Shown in pieces: positions 16,070 to 26,476 of a stretch of 64,000 bases of DNA; positions within the stretch are counted from its first letter, which is position 1, and each line of letters starts with the position of its first letter. The position numbers and the translations under genes were made by a program. The notes under the pieces were generated by a model, which made no database searches, had not been told where the DNA came from, and saw nothing but the letters and a program-made list of their open reading frames with translations. The stretch comes from Tepidiforma bonchosmolovskayae (lineage in GTDB: Bacteria; Chloroflexota; Dehalococcoidia; Tepidiformales; Tepidiformaceae): positions 1,550,001 to 1,614,000 of the forward strand of contig NZ_CP042829.1 in the NCBI RefSeq assembly GCF_008838325.1, read 5' to 3'.

Positions 16070-17613
16070 CCGACCGCCGCCCCCAGCAGCGCCGCCGCCG
16101 CCAGCCGCTCCTCCGCATACGGGTCCCGCTCCAGCCGGCTCTCCAGGTCGAACACCATCGTCGGCCGCGTCTCCTCCTCGTACGGCTCCCACCGCCCGAT
16201 CCCCGGGTGCGAGGGGTCGCCCGTCCGCGCAAACGCAATCCACGCATCCATCATGTTCGCGGAGAGCCGCTCCACCTCCGGGCCCGTGCCCGCGAACCGG
16301 TCCTGCCCCGGAGCGCCCAGCGTCCCGAACACGAACGGCATCTCCAGCGCGTGGCACGCCCCAAGCGCGCCCCGCCGCGCCGGCGAGGCGTACGTGAACA
16401 GGTACACGTACGTCCTGGGCTCATGCGCCCGCTGCGCCAGCGCGAGCCGCTGCGCGTTCGCCCGGAACATCCCCTCCGACCAGAGCGCGTCGAGAATGTC
16501 CAGGTTCTCCGCCGGGAGGCCCCGCCGCGCCCGGCTCTCCCGCACCGCGCCGATGGCAGCACGCACAGCCTCCGTACCCGCCCCGGGGAACATCCCCGCA
16601 ACGGCCCGCTCGAGCCCGCCATCGTCCAGCGGCGCCCGCTGCTGCATCGCCGTGAACAGCTTCACCTCATCCCGGTTCGTCCCAATCAGCACCGGGATGC
16701 CTGCCGCGGCCCCCGCCCGCACCGCCTCGAACGGCTGGATCGGCAGCGTCTCCCCGTCGACCATCGGCGCGAACAGCAGCGTGCCGAACCCGCGGCTCGC
16801 CGCCACCTTCGCCTGGGCCTCCAGCAGCCGGTCGGCATCGACCGTGAGCAGCCGCTCCGCCGACGGCAGCCCTGCCGACTCGACGACCCGGTCGACCACC
16901 GCTCCCGCGCCGTCCCGGTCCATCGCCCGCCCGGCCCCGCTCTGCAGAATCGCCTTGTGGAACAGCCCCCTCGCAGCCGGCATCGCCAGCAGCGTGCCGA
17001 CCGATGCCGCCCCCGCCGATTCGCCGAAAATCGTGACGTTCCCCGGGTCGCCCCCGAACGCGGCGATGTGCTCGTGCACCCACCGCAGCGCCGCGATGGC
17101 GTCGAGCTGGCCGCAGTTGTTCGCCAGCCCGCGCCCGGGCAGCCGGGTCGAAGGATGCAAGTAGCCGAACGCCCCCAGCCGGTAGTTGATCGTCACCACC
17201 ACGACGTCGCCCCGCCGCGCCAGCGGCCCGCCGTCGTACAGCGCCTCCGAACCGCTGCCGTGGGTGAACCCGCCGCCGTGAATCCAGAACAGCACGGGGC
17301 GCCGCCCCCCGTCGCACGCCGGCGTGAACACGTTCAGGTACAGGCAGTCCTCGCTCTGCGGGCCGCTCGCGGCGAACCCCGGGATCGGGTGCGAGGTCTG
17401 GCGGGCCGCAGGCCCCGGCTTCACCGCCGGGCGGGTCCCCGGCCACGCGATGGGCGGTATCGGCGCCTTCCATCGCAGCGGTCCGATCGGCGCCGCCGCG
17501 TACGGCACACCCAGGAACGCAACATGGCCTTCCCGGGCTACGCCTTCCAGCCGCCCGAAACTGGTCTCCACGATCGGCATCTCCGTCGCTCCCTGCGCTG
17601 CGTTGCCCGGCAT
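16066..17613 (-). CDS. Type B carboxylesterase
   Basis: Alpha/beta-hydrolase of the carboxylesterase/para-nitrobenzyl esterase family, 515 residues. Features: SEDCLYLNVFTP, the oxyanion-hole HGGGF at 112-116, nucleophile S199 in GESAGAAS, an acidic residue in GTNRDEVKLF, and the His in GACHALEMPF. There is no signal peptide, so it is probably cytoplasmic. ATG 17613 has AAGGAGG 8 nt upstream; an internal ATG at 17580 would also give the family N-terminus (MPIVETSFG). Confidence 0.93.
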   Translation of the reverse strand: MPGNAAQGATEMPIVETSFGRLEGVAREGHVAFLGVPYAAAPIGPLRWKAPIPPIAWPGTRPAVKPGPAARQTSHPIPGFAASGPQSEDCLYLNVFTPACDGGRRPVLFWIHGGGFTHGSGSEALYDGGPLARRGDVVVVTINYRLGAFGYLHPSTRLPGRGLANNCGQLDAIAALRWVHEHIAAFGGDPGNVTIFGESAGAASVGTLLAMPAARGLFHKAILQSGAGRAMDRDGAGAVVDRVVESAGLPSAERLLTVDADRLLEAQAKVAASRGFGTLLFAPMVDGETLPIQPFEAVRAGAAAGIPVLIGTNRDEVKLFTAMQQRAPLDDGGLERAVAGMFPGAGTEAVRAAIGAVRESRARRGLPAENLDILDALWSEGMFRANAQRLALAQRAHEPRTYVYLFTYASPARRGALGACHALEMPFVFGTLGAPGQDRFAGTGPEVERLSANMMDAWIAFARTGDPSHPGIGRWEPYEEETRPTMVFDLESRLERDPYAEERLAAAALLGAAVG

Positions 17614-17728
17614 TCTAGCCGCCCTCCTTCGCCCTGCAGTTGCATCGTCAAGAATTCGACGAACTTTCGCAGAAATTCCGCTGCTCGCCCGCCGTGCGCG
17701 TGCAGCTCCTCGCCCCGCAGAAACGAAC

Positions 17729-17750
17729 GGGGGCGGCGATAGCCGCCCCC
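17729..17750 (-). terminator. Terminator after the small beta protein gene
   Basis: Perfect 9-bp stem (17729-17737 with 17742-17750) closing a GATA/TATC loop. On the minus strand it is followed by GTTCGTTT, giving a modest T-rich tail 20 bp after the stop at 17770. Confidence 0.7.
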
Positions 17751-17769
17751 GCCCGTCGTGGTGCCGTGG

Positions 17770-18069
17770 TTACGCCCGGGTGCCCTTCCACGTCCCGGAG
17801 CCGAAGGCCCCGAACTGCACGGTCCCGCCGATCGTGTCGCCGTCGACCGTGCCGGTGAACGTCAGCTCCATCGGCCCCATCGCGCCGCTGAACATCGTCT
17901 TCCAGGTCACGTTGTTCCCATCGACCGTCCCGCCCGAGAACTCCTGCGAGCCACGCTCGCTCCCAAAGGTCCCGCTCAGCGCGTTGCCGTCGGTCTTCAG
18001 CGTCAGCTGCGCCGGCCGGTCGCCCATCGGCGTCGAAAGGGTGATATTCCAGGTGCCGTCTACGGCCAT
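17770..18069 (-). CDS. Small beta-sandwich/lipocalin-like protein
   Basis: 99 residues made almost entirely of alternating beta-strand stretches: GTWNITLSTPMG, AQLTLKTDGNALSGTF, GNNVTWKTMF, MELTFTGTVDGDTIGGTV, GSGTWKGTRA. This looks like a small up-and-down barrel with an internal repeat (TxDGxxxxGT appears twice). ATG 18069 has AAGGAG 9 nt upstream; a longer frame to 18144 lacks such a site. It has its own promoter and terminator. Family not recognised with certainty; no signal peptide. Confidence 0.75.
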   Translation of the reverse strand: MAVDGTWNITLSTPMGDRPAQLTLKTDGNALSGTFGSERGSQEFSGGTVDGNNVTWKTMFSGAMGPMELTFTGTVDGDTIGGTVQFGAFGSGTWKGTRA

Positions 18070-18142
18070 CGTGCTTGCTCCTTGGTGCGCACGCAAGAAT
18101 TCCGAGCGGCATTCGGAAGCGAAAGCCGCTGCGGTTAGCCGC

Positions 18143-18172
18143 ACCCTAGCCGGTCCGCCGTCAACGCGTCAA
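18143..18172 (-). promoter_or_regulatory. Promoter of the small beta protein
   Basis: On the minus strand TTGACG (18172-18167), 18 bp, TAGGGT (18148-18143). A second TTGACG copy (18164-18159) makes a direct repeat across the spacer. Confidence 0.5.
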
Positions 18173-18177
18173 CTCCG

Positions 18178-19164
18178 TCACTCCGCAACCAGCACGATCT
18201 TCCCGAAGTTCGCGTTCGTCGCCATGTACGCGTGCGCCTCCGCCGCATCCCGCAGCGCGTACACCCGGTCGATCACCACCTTCACCCGCCCGCTTGCGAT
18301 GTGCGGGAGCACGCTCTTCTCGAACGCCCGGGTGGCCGCCGCCTTCTCCTCCATCGGCCGGGCGCGCAGCGTCGTCCCCCGCACCTGCAGCCGCTTCTGC
18401 AGGAGCACCCCGAGGTTCGTGCTCGCCCCCGTGCCGCCCATCAGCCCCACGACCACCATGCGCCCCTTCACGGCCAGCGCCCGCAGGTTCCGCTCCCAGT
18501 ACTCCGCGCCGATCACATCGAGGATCACATCCACCCCCTTCCCTTCCGTCGCCCGCAGCACCTCCTCGGCGAAGTCCTGCTCCCGGTAGTTGATCCCGAG
18601 GTCGAGCCCCAGCTCCGCCGCGCGCGCCAGCTTCTCCGCGCTGCCCGCCGTGCCGGCCACCAGCGAGGCCCCCATCACCTTCGCAATCTGGGTCGCCGCC
18701 ACGCCCACCCCGCTCCCCGCGGCATGGATGAGCACCCGCTCCCCGGCCGCGAGCCCGCACTGCAGCAGCGCGTCGTGCGCCGTGATGAACACCTCCGGCG
18801 TCGCGCCTGCCTCCTCCCACGAGAGGACGTCGGGCACTTTCACCGCCAGCCGGTAGTGGGTCGCCACCAGCTCGGCGTAGCCCCCGCCCGCCAGCAGCCC
18901 CATCACCCGGTCGCCAACGGCGAAGCCCTCCACCCGCTCACCGACCGCGATCACCTCGCCCGCATACTCCAGCCCGGGAATCTCGAACGCCGGCTTCGGG
19001 CCCGGCTGCGGGTAGCCGCCCATCCGCTGCAGCAGGTCGGCCCGGTTCAGCGCGGTCGCCCGCACCCGGATGAGCAGGTCCTCCGGCCCCGCGACCGGGT
19101 CCGGCACCTCGCGGTACTCCAGCACCTCCGGCCCGCCCGGCCGCGTGATCACGACTGCCTTCAT
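18178..19164 (-). CDS. NAD(P)H quinone oxidoreductase, zinc-independent MDR (PIG3-like)
   Basis: Medium-chain dehydrogenase/reductase of 328 residues. It begins MKAVVITRPGGPEVLEYREV, has the RADLLQRMGGYPQPG segment typical of the PIG3/QOR branch, and a Rossmann motif AAGSGVGVAATQIAK near 145-160. The zinc-binding Cys residues of alcohol dehydrogenases are absent. It probably reduces quinones or enoyl-type substrates with NADPH. No operon partner is certain; the FAD oxidoreductase lies upstream on the same strand. Confidence 0.9.
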   Translation of the reverse strand: MKAVVITRPGGPEVLEYREVPDPVAGPEDLLIRVRATALNRADLLQRMGGYPQPGPKPAFEIPGLEYAGEVIAVGERVEGFAVGDRVMGLLAGGGYAELVATHYRLAVKVPDVLSWEEAGATPEVFITAHDALLQCGLAAGERVLIHAAGSGVGVAATQIAKVMGASLVAGTAGSAEKLARAAELGLDLGINYREQDFAEEVLRATEGKGVDVILDVIGAEYWERNLRALAVKGRMVVVGLMGGTGASTNLGVLLQKRLQVRGTTLRARPMEEKAAATRAFEKSVLPHIASGRVKVVIDRVYALRDAAEAHAYMATNANFGKIVLVAE

Positions 19165-19217
19165 GGCTCTTCGCCCCCGCGCGAAACTTCGCCGCCGATC
19201 CTACGCCACCGCCCCCG

Positions 19218-20501
19218 CTACGGGCCCGGCAGCCACGCCCCTGCAGCCCGCAGCCGCGCCTGCAGCGTCGACACCTCCACCTCCGCCAGCCCGCACCCCC
19301 GCTCCAGCGCGAGCGCCGCGCCCACCCCCGCCGCTTCGCCGGTCGCGAAGCACGCCGGGATCTCCTTCGTCGCGTGGTGGACCCGGTGGTCCACCGAAAT
19401 GCACCGCCCGGCGGCCGCGAGGTTCGCCGTCCCCGCCGCCGTCAGCGACCGCCAGGGGATTTCGTACACCGCGCCGTACTTCGTCCAGTGGCCCGTGACA
19501 GCCACCACGTCCTCGAGGTGGCAGTCCATCTCCTCCCGGCTGAGCTGGTGCCGCCCGACCAGCCGCCGCGACTCGGTAATCCCCAGCGTCGCCGCGAACC
19601 CTGCCAGCCACGCCCGCTCGAAGCCCGCAGCCTGCCCGCGCAGCCGGTCCAGCTCCGCCCGGGCCAGCCTGCGGCACTCCACCTCGGCGTACGTCAGGTC
19701 ATCCGGGTTCGTCGCGTCGATCGCCCGGCCGATCCGCTCGGCCGCGCCCCACGGGTGGAGGTAGCCGCCCGGGTGCACCGTCCGGTAGTACGTCGGCCGC
19801 AGCGGCGATGCCTCCGCCGCCGCCTCGTCCACGTTCGCCGTCCGGAACCAGAGCCACGGGTGCACCAGCTCCCGCTCCACCGGCTCGCCCGCCAGCACGG
19901 CGATATCCGCATCGCCTGTCGCATCGACCACCGCGCCGCACGCCACCGCCTCGCGCCCCGCCTTCGATTCGAAGATGACGTGCGTAATCCTGCCGCCCTC
20001 CTTCCGCACGCCCACCGCCCACCGGTGGAAGCGGAGGTCGACCCCGGCCTCGAGCACCAGCCGGTCCGCCTCGACCCGGAACTCCTCCGGGTCGTACGCG
20101 GCCGAGTAGCGCACCACGTGCGGCCCGCTCCCCCACACCAGCCCCAGCCGCCGGTACTTCTCGATGAGCGCCGGGTCCGGCGAGCCCCACTCCTCCCGCG
20201 GCGGCGCGATGCACGCCCCCCGCGCCGTCAGCCGGTCGACCATCTCCTGGCACAGCCCCGCCACCACCTGGCGGCCCCGCCCGTCGTCCAGCGTCAGCAG
20301 CAGGATGATCAGCCCGTTCGTCGCCAGCCCGCCGAGCGAACCGTACCGCTCCACGAGCATCGCCCGGGCGCCCTGCCGTGCCGCCGCCACCGCCGCGGCG
20401 ATGCCCGCCGCTCCGCCGCCCACGACGAGCACATCGGTCTCGGCGATGACCGGCACCCGCCGCTCCGGCTCGACGATGAAGGCTGTGCTCACGCCCCGCA
20501 T
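19218..20501 (-). CDS. FAD-dependent oxidoreductase
   Basis: 427 residues with a dinucleotide-binding fold at the N-terminus: VVGGGAAGIAAAVAAARQG followed by the acidic strand end MLVERYGSLGG. A second block VDATGDADIAVLAG is the GD motif of FAD_oxidored-type proteins, and the C-terminal ...GRCISVDHRVHHATKEIPACFATGEAAGVGAAL closes the FAD site. Substrate unknown. It is divergent from the cyclase gene 78 bp away, so the two could share control. Confidence 0.88.
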   Translation of the reverse strand: MRGVSTAFIVEPERRVPVIAETDVLVVGGGAAGIAAAVAAARQGARAMLVERYGSLGGLATNGLIILLLTLDDGRGRQVVAGLCQEMVDRLTARGACIAPPREEWGSPDPALIEKYRRLGLVWGSGPHVVRYSAAYDPEEFRVEADRLVLEAGVDLRFHRWAVGVRKEGGRITHVIFESKAGREAVACGAVVDATGDADIAVLAGEPVERELVHPWLWFRTANVDEAAAEASPLRPTYYRTVHPGGYLHPWGAAERIGRAIDATNPDDLTYAEVECRRLARAELDRLRGQAAGFERAWLAGFAATLGITESRRLVGRHQLSREEMDCHLEDVVAVTGHWTKYGAVYEIPWRSLTAAGTANLAAAGRCISVDHRVHHATKEIPACFATGEAAGVGAALALERGCGLAEVEVSTLQARLRAAGAWLPGP

Positions 20502-20578
20502 TCTGCCCTCCCGGGGCGCCGCCTGTCGCGCGCCCGCGGTGCTAGACTCCCGCGCACCACCACGCCGCGAGGTGCGCC

Positions 20579-21502
20579 ATGCCGGACCATCCCCTGCCCA
20601 CGCCAGACGAGGTCGCCCGCTACTTCGACCTCTGTTCGAACTGGGGCCGCTGGGGCCCCGGCGACTCCGCCGGCACCATCAACCTCATTACCGCTGAAAA
20701 GCGCCGCCGGGCCGCCGCCCTCGTCCGCACCGGCCGGGCCGTCTCCATCGCCCACCCGCTCAACACCGTCGGCGGCCCCGGCAACTGGAACCCGGCCCAG
20801 CACTGGGTCCGCACCGGCGCCGACTTCTCCGTCGACTACATCGGCCTTCTCTTCCACGGCTACGCCACCACCCACATCGATGCCCTCTGCCACATCTTCT
20901 GGCAGGGCCAGATGTACAACGGCCGCCCGGCCAGCGAGGTCACCTCACTCGGCGCCCGCGCCGGCGCCGTCGATGCGTGGAAGGACGGCATCGTCACCCG
21001 CGGCGTCCTCCTCGATATCCCCCGCCTCCGCGGGACGGAGTACGTCACCCTCGATGCCCCCGTCCGCGGCTGGGAGCTCGAAGCCGCCGCCGAGGCCCAG
21101 GGCACCCCCCTCGAACCCGGCGACGCCGTCCTCGTCTACAGCGGCCGCACCGCCTTCTACGCCGCCAACCCCGGCAGCACGCCCGGCGTCCAGCCGTCGC
21201 CCGGCCTCCACGCCGACACGGCCCCCGTCCTGAAGCGGCACGACGTCGCCCTCCTCGGCTGGGACATGATGGACGCCCGCCCCAGCGGCTACGCCATCTT
21301 CGACGACCCGCCCCGCGCCGGCGGGCCCGTCCACGTCCTCGCCATCGTCTTCATGGGCCTCCCCCTGCTCGATAACGCCAACCTCGACCCCCTCGCCCGC
21401 GCCTGCCGCGAAGAGGGCCGCTGGGAGTTCATGCTCACCGTTGCCCCGCTCAACGTCCGCGGCGGCACCGGCTCACCCGTCAACCCCATCGCCCTGTTCT
21501 GA
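20579..21502 (+). CDS. Cyclase/kynurenine formamidase family hydrolase
   Basis: Metal-dependent hydrolase of the cyclase (KynB-like) superfamily, 307 residues. The metal motif is present as ATTHIDALCH (usual form HxGTHxDxPxH) near residues 99-108, and the RGVLLDIPRLRG segment and ...PGDAVLVYSGRT block fit the family. A -10-like TAGACT is at 20543-20548. Members hydrolyse amides, esters or lactones; the substrate here is unknown. Possibly cotranscribed with the downstream alpha/beta-hydrolase, though that gene has its own TANNNT box. Confidence 0.88.
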   Translation: MPDHPLPTPDEVARYFDLCSNWGRWGPGDSAGTINLITAEKRRRAAALVRTGRAVSIAHPLNTVGGPGNWNPAQHWVRTGADFSVDYIGLLFHGYATTHIDALCHIFWQGQMYNGRPASEVTSLGARAGAVDAWKDGIVTRGVLLDIPRLRGTEYVTLDAPVRGWELEAAAEAQGTPLEPGDAVLVYSGRTAFYAANPGSTPGVQPSPGLHADTAPVLKRHDVALLGWDMMDARPSGYAIFDDPPRAGGPVHVLAIVFMGLPLLDNANLDPLARACREEGRWEFMLTVAPLNVRGGTGSPVNPIALF

Positions 21503-21531
21503 GCAGCCTCCGCCTCCGCTACCATCCTCGT

Positions 21532-22662
21532 ATGCGCACCCGCACCCTCGCGGCCGCCGCCGCAGCCGCCAGCGCCGCCGCCTTCCTCGCACCCGGCGTC
21601 CTCCTCTCCCGCATGCTCCACCGTGCCGGCTTCGACCCAGCGTCCGACCGGCTCCCCGCTCCGTTCAGCGTCCGCATCACCGCCATCGCCCCCGGCCGCA
21701 TCACCCTCCGCCGGGGGCCGGCCGGCGCACCCGGAGCCCATCTCGAACCCGGCCGCTACCTCCTCGAAGCCGCCCGCGGCCGCGCCTTCCTCGGCCCCGT
21801 GCTCGAATCCAACGGCGTCGTCGCCATCCGCGAATTCACCCCCCTCGATGGCGACCTCCGCGTCGGCGATTTCGCCCGCCTCGACCCCTTCGCCTTCCCC
21901 GGCGACCCCCGCGAAGCCCACGGCATCGACTTCGACGAGGTCGACGTGCCCGCCCCCCTCGGCCGCTTCCCCGCGTGGTACACCCCCGGCCGGCGCGAAA
22001 CCTGGGCCGTCATGGTCCACGGCAAGGGCGCCAACCGTCGCGAGACCCTCCGCCTGCTCCCCCTCCTCGCCGAGGCCGGCTACCCCTCCCTCGCCATCAC
22101 CTACCGCAACGACGAAGGCTGCCCGCCCGCGCCGCACGGCCGTTACACCTACGGCCGCGACGAATACGAAGAGCTCGAAGCCGCCGTCCGCTTCGCCATC
22201 GAACTCGGCGCCCGCCGCATCCTCCTCGTCGGCTACTCCATGGGCGGCGCCATCTGCCTCTCCTTCATGGAGCGCTCCAACCTCGCCTCCCGCACCGCCG
22301 GCTTCATCCTCGATGCCCCCATGCTCGACCTCCGCAGCACCGTCGCCCACGGCGCCCGCCAGCGCCGCATCCCCCTCTGGTACCTCGCCGTCTCCAACCG
22401 CATCGCCGCCCGCCGCTACCGGTTCAGCTGGGACGACTTCGACTACCGCCGCACCGCCATGGACCTCCAGGTCCCGGTCCTCCTCTTCCACGGCGACGCC
22501 GACCCGACCGTCCCCGTCGCAACGAGCGACGCCCTCGCCGCCGCCCGCCCGGATATCGTCCGGTACGTCCGCGTCCCCGGCGCCGGCCACGTCCGCGCCT
22601 GGAACGTCGACCCCGAGGGCTACGCCGATGCCGTCCGCGCCTTCCTCGCCGCCCTCGAATAG
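21532..22662 (+). CDS. Alpha/beta hydrolase, N-terminally anchored
   Basis: 376 residues. An N-terminal hydrophobic segment (residues about 5-27) serves as signal or anchor, then a beta-rich region to residue 150, then an alpha/beta-hydrolase domain with HGKGANR (oxyanion loop), nucleophile S236 (GYSMGG), an acid in HGDADPTVP and the His in GAGHVRAW. It resembles membrane-associated serine hydrolases. No ribosome binding site precedes the ATG, and TACCAT (21520-21525) ends 6 nt before it, so the mRNA may be leaderless. Confidence 0.88.
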   Translation: MRTRTLAAAAAAASAAAFLAPGVLLSRMLHRAGFDPASDRLPAPFSVRITAIAPGRITLRRGPAGAPGAHLEPGRYLLEAARGRAFLGPVLESNGVVAIREFTPLDGDLRVGDFARLDPFAFPGDPREAHGIDFDEVDVPAPLGRFPAWYTPGRRETWAVMVHGKGANRRETLRLLPLLAEAGYPSLAITYRNDEGCPPAPHGRYTYGRDEYEELEAAVRFAIELGARRILLVGYSMGGAICLSFMERSNLASRTAGFILDAPMLDLRSTVAHGARQRRIPLWYLAVSNRIAARRYRFSWDDFDYRRTAMDLQVPVLLFHGDADPTVPVATSDALAAARPDIVRYVRVPGAGHVRAWNVDPEGYADAVRAFLAALE

Positions 22663-22668
22663 CCGCGC

Positions 22669-23682
22669 CTAGTGCGCAATCTCCTCGCCCCGGAGCGTAT
22701 CCCGCGAGAACGTCCAGTAGAGCAGCCAGAGCGACGGCACCAGGATGAGCGACCCGATCGGCAGCGCCACCAGGAACGACACCACCGTGATCCGCTCCGC
22801 TGCGGCCTCCCGGTAGGTCAGCGCGTTCGCCAGCAGGTAGGGGTGCTGCGCCAGCCCCCAGGCGCCCACCACCCCCGCCACCGTCGCCGCGGCCAGCGGC
22901 GGCGCCAGCCGGGCCCGCCGCGTCCAGAGCGCCCAGAGCGCAGCCAGCCCGAGCAGCGCCGTCGCCGCCATCGCAGCAACCACCCGCGCATCGTCCAGGT
23001 GACTTGCGAAGGCGTCGGCATCGGCAGCCGCCACGGGAATCGCCACCGTCGTGGCAACGCCGAGCGCCAGCGACGCCGCAATCGCCCGCCGTCGGAAGTC
23101 CTCCTGCAGGGCCCCCTCCGTCCGCGGCACCATGTACGCCGCCGCAAGGAACGCGCAGGTCAGCAGCCCGATCAGCCCGCACATCAACGCGAACGGCCCC
23201 AGCCACCCCGCAAACGGCCCGGAGAGCACCCGTGAGCCATCCACCTTGATGTGCCCGCCCGTTACCGCACCGATCACCAGCCCGAAGGTGAACGGCGTCG
23301 CCACGCTCGCCCATGAGAACCACTGGAGCGACTGCCGCGCCAGCCGGCTCTCCCGCTGCCCGTAGTGCCGGAAGGCGAAGGCCGCGCCCCGCGCCACAAT
23401 GCCCAGCAGCGCGATGAACAGCGGCACGTACAGCGCCTCGAAAATCACCGCATAGGCCGTCGGGAACACCACGAACAGCGTCACCACCAGCAGGATCAGC
23501 CACACGTGGTTCGTCTCCCACACTGGCCCGATCGCCTTCTCCAGCGCCAGCCGCTGCTCCTGCTTCCGCGGCCCCCACGCCAGCAGCGACCAGATCCCGC
23601 CGCCGAAATCGGCCCCGCCGAACATCGCGTACAGCATCACCGCCGCGAGCGCCACGCCCGCCGCTGCCAGTTCAGGCGACAC
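22669..23682 (-). CDS. cydB: Cytochrome bd oxidase subunit II
   Basis: Membrane subunit II of a bd-type quinol oxidase, 337 residues with eight or nine hydrophobic helices; the start MLYAMFGGADFGGGIW is the family signature. GTG 23682 has GGAGG 6 nt upstream and lies inside the end of cydA (11-nt overlap). No CydX or CydDC is nearby. It supports growth at low oxygen; bd oxidases generate charge separation but do not pump protons. Confidence 0.95.
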   Translation of the reverse strand: MSPELAAAGVALAAVMLYAMFGGADFGGGIWSLLAWGPRKQEQRLALEKAIGPVWETNHVWLILLVVTLFVVFPTAYAVIFEALYVPLFIALLGIVARGAAFAFRHYGQRESRLARQSLQWFSWASVATPFTFGLVIGAVTGGHIKVDGSRVLSGPFAGWLGPFALMCGLIGLLTCAFLAAAYMVPRTEGALQEDFRRRAIAASLALGVATTVAIPVAAADADAFASHLDDARVVAAMAATALLGLAALWALWTRRARLAPPLAAATVAGVVGAWGLAQHPYLLANALTYREAAAERITVVSFLVALPIGSLILVPSLWLLYWTFSRDTLRGEEIAH

Positions 23683-25027
23683 CTTCGGCCTCCTTCCCGG
23701 CCGCACCCGGCAGCCGCGCCGGCTGCTTCGGCCCGTGCGGCCACTTCAGCAGGGCCACGATCAGCGCAGCCGAAATCACGACATAGAGCAGCGTAAACAG
23801 CACGAAGAAGACGAGGATGCCATCCCGCTCGGTCACCCCCTCCGAGGTGCGCAGATACCCGTACACCACCCACGGCTGCCGCCCGAACTCGGTCACGAAC
23901 CACCCGGCCTGGAGCGCCGCGAACGAGAGGAACCCGCTCGCCGCCAGCGCCCACGAAAGCCACCGTCCCGGCAGCCAGCCCGGCTCCGCCCTCCGCCGCC
24001 GCCACCACGCCCACCAGTACCACCCGCCGATGAACAGCAGCGCAAACCCCGCACCCACCATCACCTGGAACGACAGGTGCGTCAGCAGCTCGTTAGGCCG
24101 GTCCTCCTTCGGCACAGCATTCAGGCCCACCACCTCAGCGTTGAAGTCCCGATAGCCCAGGTAGCTCAGCAGCTTCGGGATTTCGATGGCGAACCTGGTC
24201 TCCCCGTCTACCGGGATGCCGCCGATGCGCAGCGGCGCGCCCCGCTCCGTTTCGTACTGCCCCTCCATCGCCGCGAACTTCACCGGCTGGAGCTCCGCCA
24301 CCCGCCGCGCGGCGAAATCCCCCGCCACAATCTGCAGCGGGATCGACACCGCTGCCACGGCCATCGCCAGCTGCAGCCCGAGCCGCGCGTTCACCGCCGG
24401 CTTCTTCCGCCAGAGCAGCCACGCGTACACCGCCGCCACCGAGAAGCCCGTCACCACGTACGAGGCCAGCGTCCCGTGGATCGCCTCGTGCAGCCACGCC
24501 GCGTTGAACATCGCATCCCACGGGTTCACGTCCACGACCTGCCCGTCGACCACCCGGAACCCCTCCGGCGTGTTCATCCACGCGTTCGCCGAGATCACGA
24601 ACACCGCCGAAATCGCCGAGCTGATGACAATCGGAATCGTCACCAGCCAGTGCGCGAACGCCGACATCCGGTTCCAGCCGTAGATGTAGATCGCGAGGAA
24701 AATCGCCTCCGTGAAGAACGCGAACCCCTCGAGCGAGAATGGCATCCCGATGATCCCGCCCGCGTACTCCATGAACCGCGGCCAGAGCAGCCCCAGTTCG
24801 AACGACAGCACCGTCCCCGAAACTGCGCCGACCGCGAACAGCAGCCCCACCACCGGCGTCCATGCCCGCGCCAGCTGCCGGTACCGCTGGTCGCCGGTCT
24901 TCAGTGCCAGCCCCTCCGCGATGAACAGCAGCAGCGGCAGGCCGATCCCGAGCGGGGTGAAGAAGGTGTGGAAGACGAGCGACAGCCCCATCAGGGCCCG
25001 CGCAGAAAGCAGCGTGTCGAACTCCAC
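23672..25027 (-). CDS. cydA: Cytochrome bd oxidase subunit I
   Basis: Quinol-oxidising heme subunit, 451 residues. Family landmarks: His in SLVFHTFFTPLG (heme ligand), GAVSGTVLSFELGLLWP, the His in LHEAIHGTLASY, and GRQPWVVYG near the end. The Q-loop is short, as in non-proteobacterial enzymes. GTG 25027 is preferred because GGAGG lies 8 nt before it and it begins VEFDTLLSARALMG; an upstream ATG at 25084 adds a segment without similarity. Confidence 0.95.
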   Translation of the reverse strand: MEFDTLLSARALMGLSLVFHTFFTPLGIGLPLLLFIAEGLALKTGDQRYRQLARAWTPVVGLLFAVGAVSGTVLSFELGLLWPRFMEYAGGIIGMPFSLEGFAFFTEAIFLAIYIYGWNRMSAFAHWLVTIPIVISSAISAVFVISANAWMNTPEGFRVVDGQVVDVNPWDAMFNAAWLHEAIHGTLASYVVTGFSVAAVYAWLLWRKKPAVNARLGLQLAMAVAAVSIPLQIVAGDFAARRVAELQPVKFAAMEGQYETERGAPLRIGGIPVDGETRFAIEIPKLLSYLGYRDFNAEVVGLNAVPKEDRPNELLTHLSFQVMVGAGFALLFIGGWYWWAWWRRRRAEPGWLPGRWLSWALAASGFLSFAALQAGWFVTEFGRQPWVVYGYLRTSEGVTERDGILVFFVLFTLLYVVISAALIVALLKWPHGPKQPARLPGAAGKEAEGVA

Positions 25028-25124
25028 GCGCGTCCCCTCCGCGCCGAACCGGGCGCGTCCCCAGTATCGCGGATTCGCATCCACGTCGCGTCAAAACCGG
25101 TCGATGCCCCGATAGGTTCTCCGA

Positions 25125-26405
<1,281 letters not shown>

Positions 26406-26476
26406 GCCGCCGCTGCACGCCGGGGTCCGGGGCGCTACGCTATCCGCCGACCCCTGCAACACCCTGGAGTGCACCC

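Noticed and set aside
17729-17750. A structured regulatory RNA upstream of the esterase
   Set aside because: The simple stem with a weak T-tail is best explained as the terminator of the small minus-strand gene beside it.
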